DNA of 64,000 bases from Anderseniella sp. Lineage in GTDB: Bacteria > Pseudomonadota > Alphaproteobacteria > Rhizobiales > Aestuariivirgaceae. The stretch covers positions 124,001 to 188,000 of the forward strand of contig JANQOK010000017.1 in assembly GCA_028289645.1 (NCBI GenBank), in the 5' to 3' direction. Position 1 is the stretch's first letter. The number at the start of each line of letters is the position of its first letter. The translations under genes and the position numbers were made by a program. Positions 44,610 to 53,892 of this stretch are shown here, one piece after another. Under the pieces are notes generated by a model. The model saw only the letters and a list, made by a program, of their open reading frames with translations, had not been told where the DNA came from and searched no databases.

Positions 44610-46997
44610 ATGGGTCATATGAACAACAGCGCCAGCATCAAAGACGCGTCTCACGACGATAGCCCAGGTCGTGATTCAAAAGGATTTGTGCCCGGAAAAC
44701 CTCAGAAAGCTGCTATTGACCCGGTCTGTGGCATGAGTGTCGAGCGAACCGGTGAAAAACCGTCCCATGAGTGGAGAGATGAAAGGTATCATTTCTGCAG
44801 CGCCTCCTGCCACGACCGTTTCAGCGCCGACCCTTACTTCTATGCGTCGGGCAACAACCAGAAGAAGAAGCAGGCCGTAACCGAAGCCACGACCTACATT
44901 TGTCCCATGGACCCGGAAGTTCTCGAGGACGAACCGGGCAGTTGTCCGATCTGCGGCATGGCGCTCGAACCGGCGGGCGGTGTGTCCGATGAGCCCAATC
45001 ACGAACTCCTCGACTTCACCAGGCGGTTGTGGGTCTCTGTACTCGCGGCAATTCCGTTGATCGTCCTCACCATGGGGCCAATGGTTGGCCTGCCGGTGAG
45101 GGACTGGATCGGAGAAACCGTCGCCCTGTGGCTGGAGTTTGCGTTGGCAACGCCGGTCGTTGCGTGGGCGGCGTGGCCGTTTTTCCAGCGCGGCTGGACA
45201 TCCATTGTCACCTGGAACCTGAACATGTGGACACTGATCATGATCGGTGTCGGTACCGCCTATGTGTACAGTGCCGTGGCGACCTTCGTGCCGGGTCTGT
45301 TTCCGGCCGGGCTGAAGATGGAAGGCGGCCACATGCCGGTCTACTATGAGGCGGCTGTTGTCATCATCGCCCTGGTCTTTGTCGGGCAGGTGCTTGAACT
45401 ACGGGCTCGGGAACGTACCGGCGACGCCATTCGGGCGCTGCTCGACCTGGCCCCGAAACTGGCGCGCCGCGTTCTCCCGGATGGCGATGAGTATGATGCG
45501 CCCGTAGAAAACCTCGTTGAAGGCGACCATTTGCGGGTTCGCCCCGGAGAAAGCGTACCTGTCGACGGCATCGTGCTGGAGGGTCACTCCTCGGTCGACG
45601 AGAGCCTGATCAGCGGCGAGCCGGTGCCGGTCGAGAAGACTGTTGGCGATCCGGTCACCGGCGGCACGATCAACAGTAACGGTTCGCTGATCATGCAGGC
45701 GCAGCGCGTCGGCGATGAAACCATGCTGTCAAACATCGTGGCCATGGTTGCTTCTGCGCAGCGGTCAAGGGCGCCGGTTCAGGGGCTGGCGGACAAGGTT
45801 GCCTCGTATTTCGTCCCGGCTGTGGTGCTGGTGGCAGTCGCGGCCTTCGTGGTCTGGCTGAGCGTTGGCCCCGAACCGGCGCTGACATTTGCGATCGTAT
45901 CGGCCGTGTCGGTGCTGATCATTGCCTGTCCGTGTGCACTGGGACTGGCGACGCCAATGTCGATCATGACTGCGACCGGTCGGGGTGCGCAAATGGGTGT
46001 CCTGGTCAAGGACGCAGAGGCTCTGGAGCGCATGTCATCAGTAGATACGCTGGTGGTCGACAAGACCGGCACGCTGACCATGGGCAAGCCTGAACTGACC
46101 GATGTAATTGCGCTTGGCAGCGAGGATGAGAGCGGCGTGCTGGCCTTGGCCGCCGCGCTGGAACTGGGATCGGAACATCCGCTGGCGGAGGCAATACTGC
46201 ATGGCGCTGCCCAACGTGGTTTAGCCTTCGGCAAAGCTGAAGACTTTCAGGCAGTCACCGGCAAAGGGGTCACAGGCAGGGTGTCTGGCCGGCCGGTTGC
46301 GCTGGGCAACCAGGCTTTGATGAACGACATTTCGGTTGACGTCGTTGCGGCGGAAAGAATCGCCGACGAACTGCGGGCGGCCGGCAAGACGGCCATGTTT
46401 GTAGCCGCCAATGGCGGGTTGGCCGGTATCGTAGCGGTTGAAGATCCGATCAAGCCATCGGCAGCAGCGGCCATCGAGGCGCTTCATCAAGCCGGCCTGG
46501 CAATCATCATGGCGACCGGTGACAATGGGCGTACCGCCAATGCGGTGGCAGCCCGACTGGGCATCGACGAAGTGCGTGCAGGCATCCTGCCGGAAGACAA
46601 GAAGGCGCTGATCGATGACCTTCACAGCCGCGGTCATAAGGTCGCCATGGCGGGTGATGGCGTAAATGACGCGCCGGCACTTGCAGCCGCAGACGTTGGA
46701 ATTGCCATGGGAACCGGAGCTGATGTTGCCATGGAAAGCGCCGGCATCACGCTGCTGAAAGGCGACCTGGCTGGTGTGGTCAGAAGCCGGAAGCTCGCCC
46801 AGGCAACTTTGCGAAACATCAGGCAGAACCTGTTCTTTGCATTCGCCTACAACTCAGCCGGTGTGCCGATCGCAGCGGGCATATTATACCCGCTGACCGG
46901 CACACTTTTATCTCCTATGATCGCGGCGGCGGCCATGAGCCTGTCGTCGGTATCGGTTATCAGCAATGCTCTGAGGCTGCGGCGCGTCCGGTTGTAG
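44610..46997 (+). CDS. Copper-translocating P1B-type ATPase
   Basis: 795 aa. The N-terminus has a YHS-like element ([10 protein letters not shown]) and a heavy-metal-binding HMBD motif ([22 protein letters not shown]) in place of classical HMA domains. Core motifs: the CPC permeation site [11 protein letters not shown], phosphorylation DKTGTLTMG, the SEHPLAEAI His-Pro, ATGDNGRTA and [31 protein letters not shown] and [14 protein letters not shown] near the C-terminus carry the YN and MxxSS residues of the copper(I)-exporting P1B-1 group. ATG 44619 is an alternative start. It lies 95 bp after tatC and is probably a separate unit. Confidence 0.88.
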   Translation: MGHMNNSASIKDASHDDSPGRDSKGFVPGKPQKAAIDPVCGMSVERTGEKPSHEWRDERYHFCSASCHDRFSADPYFYASGNNQKKKQAVTEATTYICPMDPEVLEDEPGSCPICGMALEPAGGVSDEPNHELLDFTRRLWVSVLAAIPLIVLTMGPMVGLPVRDWIGETVALWLEFALATPVVAWAAWPFFQRGWTSIVTWNLNMWTLIMIGVGTAYVYSAVATFVPGLFPAGLKMEGGHMPVYYEAAVVIIALVFVGQVLELRARERTGDAIRALLDLAPKLARRVLPDGDEYDAPVENLVEGDHLRVRPGESVPVDGIVLEGHSSVDESLISGEPVPVEKTVGDPVTGGTINSNGSLIMQAQRVGDETMLSNIVAMVASAQRSRAPVQGLADKVASYFVPAVVLVAVAAFVVWLSVGPEPALTFAIVSAVSVLIIACPCALGLATPMSIMTATGRGAQMGVLVKDAEALERMSSVDTLVVDKTGTLTMGKPELTDVIALGSEDESGVLALAAALELGSEHPLAEAILHGAAQRGLAFGKAEDFQAVTGKGVTGRVSGRPVALGNQALMNDISVDVVAAERIADELRAAGKTAMFVAANGGLAGIVAVEDPIKPSAAAAIEALHQAGLAIIMATGDNGRTANAVAARLGIDEVRAGILPEDKKALIDDLHSRGHKVAMAGDGVNDAPALAAADVGIAMGTGADVAMESAGITLLKGDLAGVVRSRKLAQATLRNIRQNLFFAFAYNSAGVPIAAGILYPLTGTLLSPMIAAAAMSLSSVSVISNALRLRRVRL

Positions 46998-47042
46998 AGG
47001 TTATCCCTCTTGCCCAGCGTTAGCCGGGCCGGCCAGCACAGG

Positions 47043-47195
47043 TTATTCAGCCGGTACACCCGAAGGCACCTGTCTTGTCTCCGTGGCACCGTCTGTCTGC
47101 GCCCGGGTCTGTCTGGCGCGGTGATAGCCGCCGTACACGACAATCGCGACAACCGCGACGCCGACGATCATTACGAAATAGTCTGTTACATCCAT
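47043..47195 (-). CDS. Small single-pass membrane protein, hypothetical
   Basis: 50 aa from ATG 47195 with AAAGGACAG upstream. One transmembrane helix (DYFVMIVGVAVVAIVVYGGY) and a charged tail rich in Arg, Gln, Thr. Convergent with the copper ATPase gene (45 bp apart). No family recognised; it might be a small subunit of a membrane complex. An 18-bp dyad lies 59-76 bp upstream of its start. Confidence 0.5.
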   Translation of the reverse strand: MDVTDYFVMIVGVAVVAIVVYGGYHRARQTRAQTDGATETRQVPSGVPAE

Positions 47196-47253
47196 TGTAT
47201 CTGTCCTTTGCCGACGTGCGGAAGTTCCGCGGTTGTCGGACAGAGGTATGCAG

Positions 47254-47271
47254 TGGAAACAATGGTTTCCA
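47254..47271. promoter_or_regulatory. 18-bp inverted repeat upstream of small membrane protein
   Basis: Arms TGGAAAC / GTTTCCA separated by AATG. Its distance from the start codon at 47195 suits an operator or promoter element for that gene. The dyad may relate to a metal-responsive regulator given the nearby copper ATPase, but this is a guess. Confidence 0.35.
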
Positions 47272-47339
47272 ATCGGTAACAAGGCCTGTGCTGATAGAAA
47301 TTTACTATTGGTCCTTGGCGCAGCCAATCAGACCGGAGT

Positions 47340-48260
47340 TCAGCGGATGACTGTGACTTCGCGCAACTGGTCCGATGCAGTGCGCCGGATGAGGTCCGCC
47401 ACTTCGGCGAACTTTTCCGCGTGCACCGACCGCTTGCGCCAGGCGATGCCAACCTGGCGGTGCAGGCTCGGCGCCTTGATGGACAGGGTCGCAACCTCGC
47501 CCCGGCTGCCTATCTCGGAGCGCACATAAAGTGCCGGCAGAAAAGCGACACCCACTCCCATGCCAACCATCAGCCTGAGGGTGTCAAGACTGGTTCCTTC
47601 ATAGTCCCGCATCGGGTTGGCACCGAACTCCTCGCAGATGCGGCGAACCTGTTCATGCAGGTGGTGGCCCTTTTCGATGGTCAGTATGTTGACGCCCTTC
47701 AGGTCATCAGGGACGATTTTCTTTTTCTGCGCGAGTGGATGGTCGTGAGCCGCGACGATCAGCAGCGGCTCTCGAAACACCCGCTCGACTTCCAGCTCGG
47801 TGTGATTGATGGGCAGCGGTGAGATGATCAGGTCAAAGGTTCCTGACTGAAGCTGCGCCTGCAATTCGCTGGGCTTGTCCTCCCTGACATAGAGCCTGAG
47901 ATCGGGATGCCCGGAGTGAAGTTCCGGCACAATGTGGGGCAGCAGGTAGGGACCCAAAGTGGGTGCGACCCCCAATCGGATGGTGCCGTGCAGGCCATGC
48001 TGTGACGACATGGCCAGGTCGACGATATCGTTCACTTCGGCCAGAACGGTGCGGGCCCGGGCAGCGATTTCGCGACCCAGCGGCGTCAGTGTGACATGGG
48101 CCGAGCCACGCTCAACAAGCGCGACCTTGAGGCGTTTTTCCAACTGCTGGATCTGCATGGAGAGAGTCGGCTGGGTAACATTCACCCGTTCCGCGGCGCG
48201 GCGGAAGTGCAGCTCCTCTGACAGGGTTACAAGGTATTGAAGCTGTCGAATGCTTGGCAT
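47340..48260 (-). CDS. LysR family regulator (OxyR-like sequence, one redox Cys missing)
   Basis: 306 aa from ATG 48260. HTH: PSIRQLQYLVTLSEELHFRRAAERVNVTQPTLSMQIQQLEKRL. The effector domain resembles OxyR closely in layout (LHGTIRLGVAPTLGPYLLPHIV, IISPLPINHTELEVERVFREPLLIVA). In E. coli OxyR the peroxide-sensing pair is Cys199/Cys208; here the equivalent segment GHHLHEQVRRICEEFG has His200 and Cys209, so a disulfide switch of that kind cannot form. It is divergent from the IDH-like gene (145 bp between starts) and is its probable regulator. Confidence 0.83.
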   Translation of the reverse strand: MPSIRQLQYLVTLSEELHFRRAAERVNVTQPTLSMQIQQLEKRLKVALVERGSAHVTLTPLGREIAARARTVLAEVNDIVDLAMSSQHGLHGTIRLGVAPTLGPYLLPHIVPELHSGHPDLRLYVREDKPSELQAQLQSGTFDLIISPLPINHTELEVERVFREPLLIVAAHDHPLAQKKKIVPDDLKGVNILTIEKGHHLHEQVRRICEEFGANPMRDYEGTSLDTLRLMVGMGVGVAFLPALYVRSEIGSRGEVATLSIKAPSLHRQVGIAWRKRSVHAEKFAEVADLIRRTASDQLREVTVIR

Positions 48261-48405
48261 GGGCGGGCTCCGGCGAGAATGGCGCAATCGAAAAAATCTA
48301 TCAGTATGTGGGTATGCTTTCGAATGGTTCAATGAGGTCGGGTGATCTATTTCCATGGTCAAGCGCTGTTGAAGCAACAGCACAACAAATGATGGAGGTT
48401 ACTTG

Positions 48406-49932
48406 ATGCTTGAATTCCGCAATTCCCATGATCAACCTGTGCTGACGACCTGGGCCAGCGAAGGCCCCGTCGACATAGTCGTGCAGCAAGCCAACGCCAA
48501 GACCCCTGTGGTGTTTCTTGAAGGTGACGGCTTAGGGCCGGAAATCTCCAACGCGGCCCGGAAGGTCATCGACGCGGCTTTCCCGCACATCGAATGGGTC
48601 GAGCACCTGGCCGGAGAGGTTGCGCTTCAGTCAGGCATCTCAAGCGGGGTTTCAGACGAGGCACTCGATGCGATTGCCAGGACCGGAACGGTTTTCAAGG
48701 GTCCGCTGACGACCATCCTGGGATCCGGCCGCAAGAACCCCAACACCACTATCCGCAAGTTGTTTGAGCTTTATGCCAATGTGCGTCCGGTGATGACGTT
48801 GCCCGGTGTGAGGACGGCTTACGCGAACCAGGACGTGGACATGATCCTGATCCGCGACAACATCGAAGACTATCACGCCGGTATGGAGCACATGCAGACC
48901 CCGGATGTCATCCAGTCACTCAACCTGACCAGCCGCAGCGGCAGCGAACGGATCAACCGGTTCTCGTTCGAACTTGCCCGCGCCTACGGCCGCGACCGTG
49001 TCACCTGTGCGACCAACGCCGGCGGCATGAAACTGGCCGAGGGCCTGTTCAGAAGAATGTTTGAGGAAGTGGCCGCCGACTATCCGGAAATCATGGCCAA
49101 TCATCTGGGCCTGGAAGCGTGTGTGCAGACGGTCGTGACCAAACCGGCCCATCTGGATGTGGTGGTGACGTCGAACATGAGCGGCGACATTCCCGGTGAT
49201 CTGGCAGCGGGCATGGCGGGCGGACTGAGCCTGGTGCCGAGCGCCAATATCGGCACCCATGCGGCGGTATTTGAACCCGCGCATGGCACGGTCGCGGATC
49301 TGGCCGGCCAGAACTTTGCCAACCCTACGGCGATGCTTCTTTCGGGCATCATGATGCTTCGCCACATCGGCGCGTTCAAGGCGGCGAGCCAGATCGAGCA
49401 TGCCCTGTACGTGACGCTGGAAGAGGGCAGGTATGTCACGCCGGATCTTGCCCTGACCTATCCCGGCGTTACCACGGAGACGTTCGTGAAGGCGGTGATT
49501 GACAATCTTGGCGAGACCAGCGCGCTGGTCGTCGAGCGCGACCTCGATATGATAGTGCTGCCAACGGTGGCGGCCTGGGACACCTCCGGAATCACCAGAA
49601 GTTTTGATGGCCTTGACGTGTTCATCGAGTGGGACGGATCCGTCGACATGCTGGCCTCGAAACTTAACCTGGTCGCCTCCGCAGAGCCGTTCGCCCTTGA
49701 AAGTCTTAGCAATCGCGGCACCTCGCTGTACCCCTCGGTCAGAGAAAGCGCGGAGCCTGTCAATCACTGGTGCTGCCGTTTCAAATATACCGGCAGGAAG
49801 AAGAAGAGCGGACTGCAGAGAGATATCTGCGCCCTGCTGGAGGCGGTCGGCAAGATTGGCAACTGGATGCACATTGAACGCCTGCAGAGTTTCAATGGAA
49901 ATCCGGCCTATTCGCCGGGGCCGGTAAACTGA
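48406..49932 (+). CDS. Isocitrate/isopropylmalate dehydrogenase family protein with replaced catalytic residues
   Basis: 508 aa, collinear with Thermus-type NADP isocitrate dehydrogenase including its C-terminal extension (GLDVFIEWDGSVDMLAS to GNWMHIERLQSFNG). Family stretches such as GDGLGPEI, FELYANVRPV, EHMQTP and NMSGDIPGDLAAG are clear; the metal Asp261/Asp265 and substrate Arg residues remain. By recalled alignment, four key positions differ: substrate Ser to Asn111, catalytic Tyr to His157 (EDYHAGMEH), catalytic Lys to Asn204 (CATNAGGMK) and a metal Asp to Glu237. It may be a paralogue with different chemistry rather than a working isocitrate dehydrogenase. ATG 48406 follows GGAGG. A strong terminator follows at 49985. 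Confidence 0.8.
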   Translation: MLEFRNSHDQPVLTTWASEGPVDIVVQQANAKTPVVFLEGDGLGPEISNAARKVIDAAFPHIEWVEHLAGEVALQSGISSGVSDEALDAIARTGTVFKGPLTTILGSGRKNPNTTIRKLFELYANVRPVMTLPGVRTAYANQDVDMILIRDNIEDYHAGMEHMQTPDVIQSLNLTSRSGSERINRFSFELARAYGRDRVTCATNAGGMKLAEGLFRRMFEEVAADYPEIMANHLGLEACVQTVVTKPAHLDVVVTSNMSGDIPGDLAAGMAGGLSLVPSANIGTHAAVFEPAHGTVADLAGQNFANPTAMLLSGIMMLRHIGAFKAASQIEHALYVTLEEGRYVTPDLALTYPGVTTETFVKAVIDNLGETSALVVERDLDMIVLPTVAAWDTSGITRSFDGLDVFIEWDGSVDMLASKLNLVASAEPFALESLSNRGTSLYPSVRESAEPVNHWCCRFKYTGRKKKSGLQRDICALLEAVGKIGNWMHIERLQSFNGNPAYSPGPVN

Positions 49933-49984
49933 CCAGAATTCGGTAGGCGCTCAATCCCTACAACAGAGCATTATCCTACCGTCA

Positions 49985-50014
49985 CGCCGGACAACTCCCC
50001 TCGGTTGTCCGGCG
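49985..50014 (+). terminator. Rho-independent terminator after IDH-like gene
   Basis: Perfect 11-bp stem CGCCGGACAAC / GTTGTCCGGCG with an eight-base loop, followed by TTTACTTT, 52 bp beyond the IDH-like stop and immediately before the convergent M20 gene stop. Transcripts from the minus strand would also form the stem but without a T-run. Confidence 0.85.
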
Positions 50015-50015
50015 T

Positions 50016-51176
50016 TTACTTTCGCGATGCAGGCGGCTCCAGTGTTTCGAACAGTGCAGCCATCAGCCGGCATTGCGGAACCAGTGTAGAGATCAGCAGG
50101 TGTTCATTGAATGTATGGGCGTTGGTCCCGCCGACCCCTAGTCCATCAAGCGTGGCGATACCGAGAGCGCCGGTGAAATTGCCATCACTGCCGCCGCCGG
50201 ACTGGCAGTGTCCAAGCTCAATGCCCATGGCCGAGGCAAGCCGGCGGGCGTGATCGTACAATGCCATGGTCTTTGTGTGGGGTTCAGCAACCGGGCGCAA
50301 CAGCCCAGCCTCGACTTCAATGCGCACGCCATCTTCCTCTCCGGCCAGGGCGGCCATGTTGGATTGCACTTCGCGGAGCAGATCATGGGTCGGAGCAACG
50401 CACAGCACTTGAGCTTCGCAAAGCGTGGTCACGACGTTCACGAACGTGCCGCCATGCACTGTGCCAACAGCATAGGTTGTTTCCTTGTCATAGTCGTTCA
50501 ATGCTTCGATGCGGGCGATGATGTCTGCCATCTTGGCAATGGCGCTGCGGCCCTGCGCCTTCTGCAAACCGGCATGGGCGGGCTTACCGTGCACCCGGAC
50601 CCAGAAACGCTGCACCGCATGACGGCCCGTGACGACGTCACCCCATGGCCGCAATGGTTCGGGAACCAGCACGTAACTGTGCTTGGCCGCTTCGGCCTCT
50701 ATTCGCTGGCGGGATGACGGGCTGCCGACCTCTTCATCAGGCACGAACATGAACGTGATCGGCAAAAGAGGTTGGATGTCAGCATGGCGCAAGGCTGCGA
50801 GTGCCTCGATGGCAATGCGGTTGCCGCCCTTCATGTCGAGGACGCCGGGCCCGAACAACTGGTCGCCGTCGCGGCGAATGGGAAGCTTGCCCGCCAGGGC
50901 GCCGACTTCATGCACCGTGTCCATGTGGCCCAGAACCAGGATGCCGGGCTGATCCGGATTGCCCTCCGATGGGAAACGGGACAACAGGACATCGCCGAAC
51001 CCGTCAATCCCGGGCAGGCGTTCAACGGTGCCGCCCAGGTCCTGCAGGTCGTGGGCTGCGACATCCATCATCCGGTTGACGCCTTCGATGTAATGGGTAG
51101 GGCTTTCGATTTCTGCCCACTTTACAATGCCTTGTGCAATTTTTTCTGCGTCAAAGGCAGTAGCCGGCAATGCCAT
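50016..51176 (-). CDS. M20 family peptidase (glutamate carboxypeptidase-like) A
   Basis: 386-aa zinc peptidase of the M20A type. LVLGHMDTVHEVG supplies the first metal His and Asp, PGVLDMKGGNRIA the bridging Asp, MFVPDEEVGSP the catalytic/ligand Glu pair, and a distal His in NAHTFNEHLL closes the site. Likely removes a C-terminal or acyl-linked amino acid in the cytoplasm. Last gene of the operon that begins with the dipeptide-type binding protein at 60776; 18 bp after the previous stop. Confidence 0.85.
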   Translation of the reverse strand: MALPATAFDAEKIAQGIVKWAEIESPTHYIEGVNRMMDVAAHDLQDLGGTVERLPGIDGFGDVLLSRFPSEGNPDQPGILVLGHMDTVHEVGALAGKLPIRRDGDQLFGPGVLDMKGGNRIAIEALAALRHADIQPLLPITFMFVPDEEVGSPSSRQRIEAEAAKHSYVLVPEPLRPWGDVVTGRHAVQRFWVRVHGKPAHAGLQKAQGRSAIAKMADIIARIEALNDYDKETTYAVGTVHGGTFVNVVTTLCEAQVLCVAPTHDLLREVQSNMAALAGEEDGVRIEVEAGLLRPVAEPHTKTMALYDHARRLASAMGIELGHCQSGGGSDGNFTGALGIATLDGLGVGGTNAHTFNEHLLISTLVPQCRLMAALFETLEPPASRK

Positions 51177-51194
51177 GACTGGAGACCTCCTGGT

Positions 51195-52361
51195 TCATAT
51201 GGCCTGTTCTAGGCGCAAAATGGTGCGGGCAAGTGTGTGGGCGCGCGGCACCAAGGTTGCGAGTTCCATGTATTCGTCCGGGCTGTGGACATGCGCTCCG
51301 ACTGGGCCGACGCCGCAGATGGTCGGCGTGCCGAGCGAGGCCGGGATTCCGGAATCCGCGCAACCGCCGGAAAACTCTCCGGCGATGGTGAGGCCGCTGT
51401 CGTGGCCTGCCTTTGTGTACAGGTTGAAAATCTCGGCGGAGGCAGGCGACTGCTCAAGTGGCTTGAACTCGCCCAGGATGTCCAACCTGGCGTCTGTCCC
51501 GGACACGTAGCTGTGGCTGGCGATCCCGGTAATCGCGGTGACCAGACGGTCCCTGTCTGCGAGCCTGATGAAGCGTGTGTCGATATCGCAGCTGGCCTCG
51601 GGTGCAACCGTATTGACCGATTGCCCGCCGGAGATGAGGCCGACATTCACGGTGATGCCGCTGTCCATATCGGTCAGGTCGTGCCAGGCAGTGATCTTGT
51701 GAGCCAGTTCGCCGATGGCACTGGCGCCGTCAGAAAAATTGGCGCCAGAGTGGGCGGCCTTGCCTATGATGGTGCACCTGAAAAAGATACCGCCCTTGCG
51801 ACCGGTCACGACATTGCCGCTGATCCGGCCGGGTTCCGAATTGAAGACTGCGCGGGCGTTTTTTGTTTCGCGCGCGATCACCGGTGCAGACGAGGGAGAA
51901 CCGATCTCCTCGTCTCCGGTGAACAAGCCGACGAGCGGTGCCGGCGCCCCGCCCAGTGCTGCGAATGCCGCCAGCACAAAGGCGTTCATGACCAGGCCGG
52001 CCTTCATGTCTGCGACCCCGGGGCCGTAGGCGCGGCCATCACGCACGGTAAACGGGCGCCGCTCCGGTTCGCCGCGGGGAAACACCGTGTCACGATGCCC
52101 CATCAGCACGATAGGCCGGTTGCCGCCATCGGATGCACCCGACACGGTTGCCCGGACGGCATCGCCATGGCTCTCGATCGGTATGGTGTCGCAGGCAATG
52201 CCGCGTGCCTCGAGAAACTTGCGGATCACTGCGCCCGCCGCATCGACGCCCTGCTTGTAGTAACTGCCGCTGTCGGTATTCACCAGATCTTCCAGCAGCG
52301 CGACCATGTCGGCCTCGTGATCGCTCAACCATTGCGTGATATCTGCTTCAGCGCTTGTCAT
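51195..52361 (-). CDS. M20 family peptidase (carboxypeptidase G2-like) B
   Basis: 388 aa from ATG 52361, with GAAGGAG just before it. Metal and catalytic signatures: LMGHRDTVFPRGEPE, YGPGVADMKAGLV, LFTGDEEIGSPSS and the dimerisation-domain NVGLISGGQSVNTVAPEA. The overall pattern is that of glutamate carboxypeptidase (CPG2-like) enzymes. The open frame goes up to 52571 but overlaps the amidase and lacks family sequence. Paralogue of the following M20 gene in the same operon. Confidence 0.85.
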   Translation of the reverse strand: MTSAEADITQWLSDHEADMVALLEDLVNTDSGSYYKQGVDAAGAVIRKFLEARGIACDTIPIESHGDAVRATVSGASDGGNRPIVLMGHRDTVFPRGEPERRPFTVRDGRAYGPGVADMKAGLVMNAFVLAAFAALGGAPAPLVGLFTGDEEIGSPSSAPVIARETKNARAVFNSEPGRISGNVVTGRKGGIFFRCTIIGKAAHSGANFSDGASAIGELAHKITAWHDLTDMDSGITVNVGLISGGQSVNTVAPEASCDIDTRFIRLADRDRLVTAITGIASHSYVSGTDARLDILGEFKPLEQSPASAEIFNLYTKAGHDSGLTIAGEFSGGCADSGIPASLGTPTICGVGPVGAHVHSPDEYMELATLVPRAHTLARTILRLEQAI

Positions 52362-52398
52362 GGAAGGCTCCTTCTGATCAGCGTCTTGTTGTCGTGCC

Positions 52399-53892
52399 TT
52401 ATCCGGCGTGACCGGAGTTGAGCCGTGCAAGATCGGGGACGGGGCGAGCGGTTTCCGGATCTGCAGCCAGAACCTGCTCCAGGCTGTGAGCCACTTCCAG
52501 AACCAGGGCATCCGACCCGTTGGGACCGACGACCTGAATGCCGAACGGCATGCCGAGATGGTCCACGCCACAGGGCAGGGCGCAGGCTGCCGGAAGTGCC
52601 ATGGTCAGCGCATAGCTCAGCGCCAGCCAGCGCATATAGGTCGGCATTCTGTCGCCGTTGATCTCTTCAACGAACAATTGCGAATGGGGAAACGGCGACA
52701 CGGCGGCGGTTGGGCAGATCAGGATGTCCACTTCTTCGAACAACTCGATGAAATCATTGTAGATCCGGGATTGAGCCGTATGTGCCCAGGCGACATCGCC
52801 GAGACTGTATTTGAGCCCGCGTTCGGTATTGTCGATCACGTTGCGGTCGAGCAGGTCGCGGTGGTGCTCAAGCCGGTCCCGGTGCGCGCCGACGAAATTC
52901 ACACCCCTGGTGATTTCAAATGCCTCGTGGACGTCGTGCATCCTCGGGTCTCGGTCGTGGGCTTCGCGAAATACATGCCGGAATTTGCCGACGCGCTGAT
53001 TGAAGGTAGCTGCGATGCCATTGTCGACCGGTGCACAGCCGAGATCGGTGGAAACAGCAACACGTAAGCTGGTCAAGTCGGCGCCGGCAAGCGTGGCGGG
53101 GATGTCCATGTCATCCATGCTGGAGAACGGATCGCGCAGGTCTGTGTCCTGTTGCGCCAACAACAGCAGGTGCGTGTCCGCGACGGTGCGGCCCATCGGA
53201 CCGACAACAGAGAACGGGTTCAGGGATATCGGGCGGCCAACTGCCGGAACGACGCCGGGGGAGGGGCGATAGCCGGTCACGCCGCAAAAAGCGGCTGGTG
53301 TGCGCAGGCTGCCACCGTAGTCGGAGCCCGTGGCCAGCGGTATCATGCCGACAGCGAGCGCAGCGGCAGAGCCTCCCGATGAGCCCGCACTTGTCTTGTC
53401 GGCGTCAAACGGGTTTCCGGTGGCGCCGTAGACCCGGTTGGTGGTGTTTGCGCCGGCGCCAAACTCCGGCGTGTTGGTTTTCGCAAACACATTGGCACCG
53501 GCTGCACGGACATTGGCGACCATGTGATCGTCTTCTGCCGGGACATGGTCCTTGTAGATCAATGAGCCCCACGTGGTTCTCAGACCTGCAGTCGCGTTGA
53601 GATCCTTGACGCCCACCGGCAGGCCGTGCAGCAGTCCCAGGTCGTCACCGTCGGTTACAGCTTTTTCCGCGCTCCTTGCGTTTTGTCTTGCTGACTTTTC
53701 GTCCAGAGCAACGACTGCATTGAGCATGCCGTTGGTTGCTTCGATGCGCTCAAGGCAGGAGTCGAGAAGTTCGACAGGTGACAATGCCTTGATGCCGATC
53801 AGGCGGCGCGCCTCGATGGCGGTGAGATCACATGGTTTGGTCAAACTGGTCGTCGTCCTTGCTGTTCGTTCAGGCAGTGCGTGGCGGAACAT
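52399..53892 (-). CDS. Amidase (amidase signature family)
   Basis: 497-aa serine amidase. LLHGLPVGVKDLNAT holds the catalytic Lys, the Gly/Ser-rich DKTSAGSSGGSAAALAVGMIPLATGSDYGGSLRTPA contains the cis-Ser and nucleophile Ser of the Ser-cisSer-Lys triad. Family members hydrolyse primary or N-substituted amides. Start is uncertain: ATG 53892 overlaps the upstream M20 gene by 23 bp without a strong ribosome site, whereas TTG 53844 (LTKPCDLTAIEARR) has AAGGA upstream and fits family alignment. It lies between two M20 genes of the peptide operon. Confidence 0.88.
   Translation of the reverse strand: MFRHALPERTARTTTSLTKPCDLTAIEARRLIGIKALSPVELLDSCLERIEATNGMLNAVVALDEKSARQNARSAEKAVTDGDDLGLLHGLPVGVKDLNATAGLRTTWGSLIYKDHVPAEDDHMVANVRAAGANVFAKTNTPEFGAGANTTNRVYGATGNPFDADKTSAGSSGGSAAALAVGMIPLATGSDYGGSLRTPAAFCGVTGYRPSPGVVPAVGRPISLNPFSVVGPMGRTVADTHLLLLAQQDTDLRDPFSSMDDMDIPATLAGADLTSLRVAVSTDLGCAPVDNGIAATFNQRVGKFRHVFREAHDRDPRMHDVHEAFEITRGVNFVGAHRDRLEHHRDLLDRNVIDNTERGLKYSLGDVAWAHTAQSRIYNDFIELFEEVDILICPTAAVSPFPHSQLFVEEINGDRMPTYMRWLALSYALTMALPAACALPCGVDHLGMPFGIQVVGPNGSDALVLEVAHSLEQVLAADPETARPVPDLARLNSGHAG

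Noticed and set aside
47340..48260. Annotation as peroxide sensor oxyR
   Set aside because: The first redox cysteine of the OxyR loop is His, so peroxide sensing by disulfide is not supported.
48406..49932. Plain annotation as isocitrate dehydrogenase (icd)
   Set aside because: Catalytic Tyr and Lys positions seem replaced, so the enzyme name would overstate the evidence.
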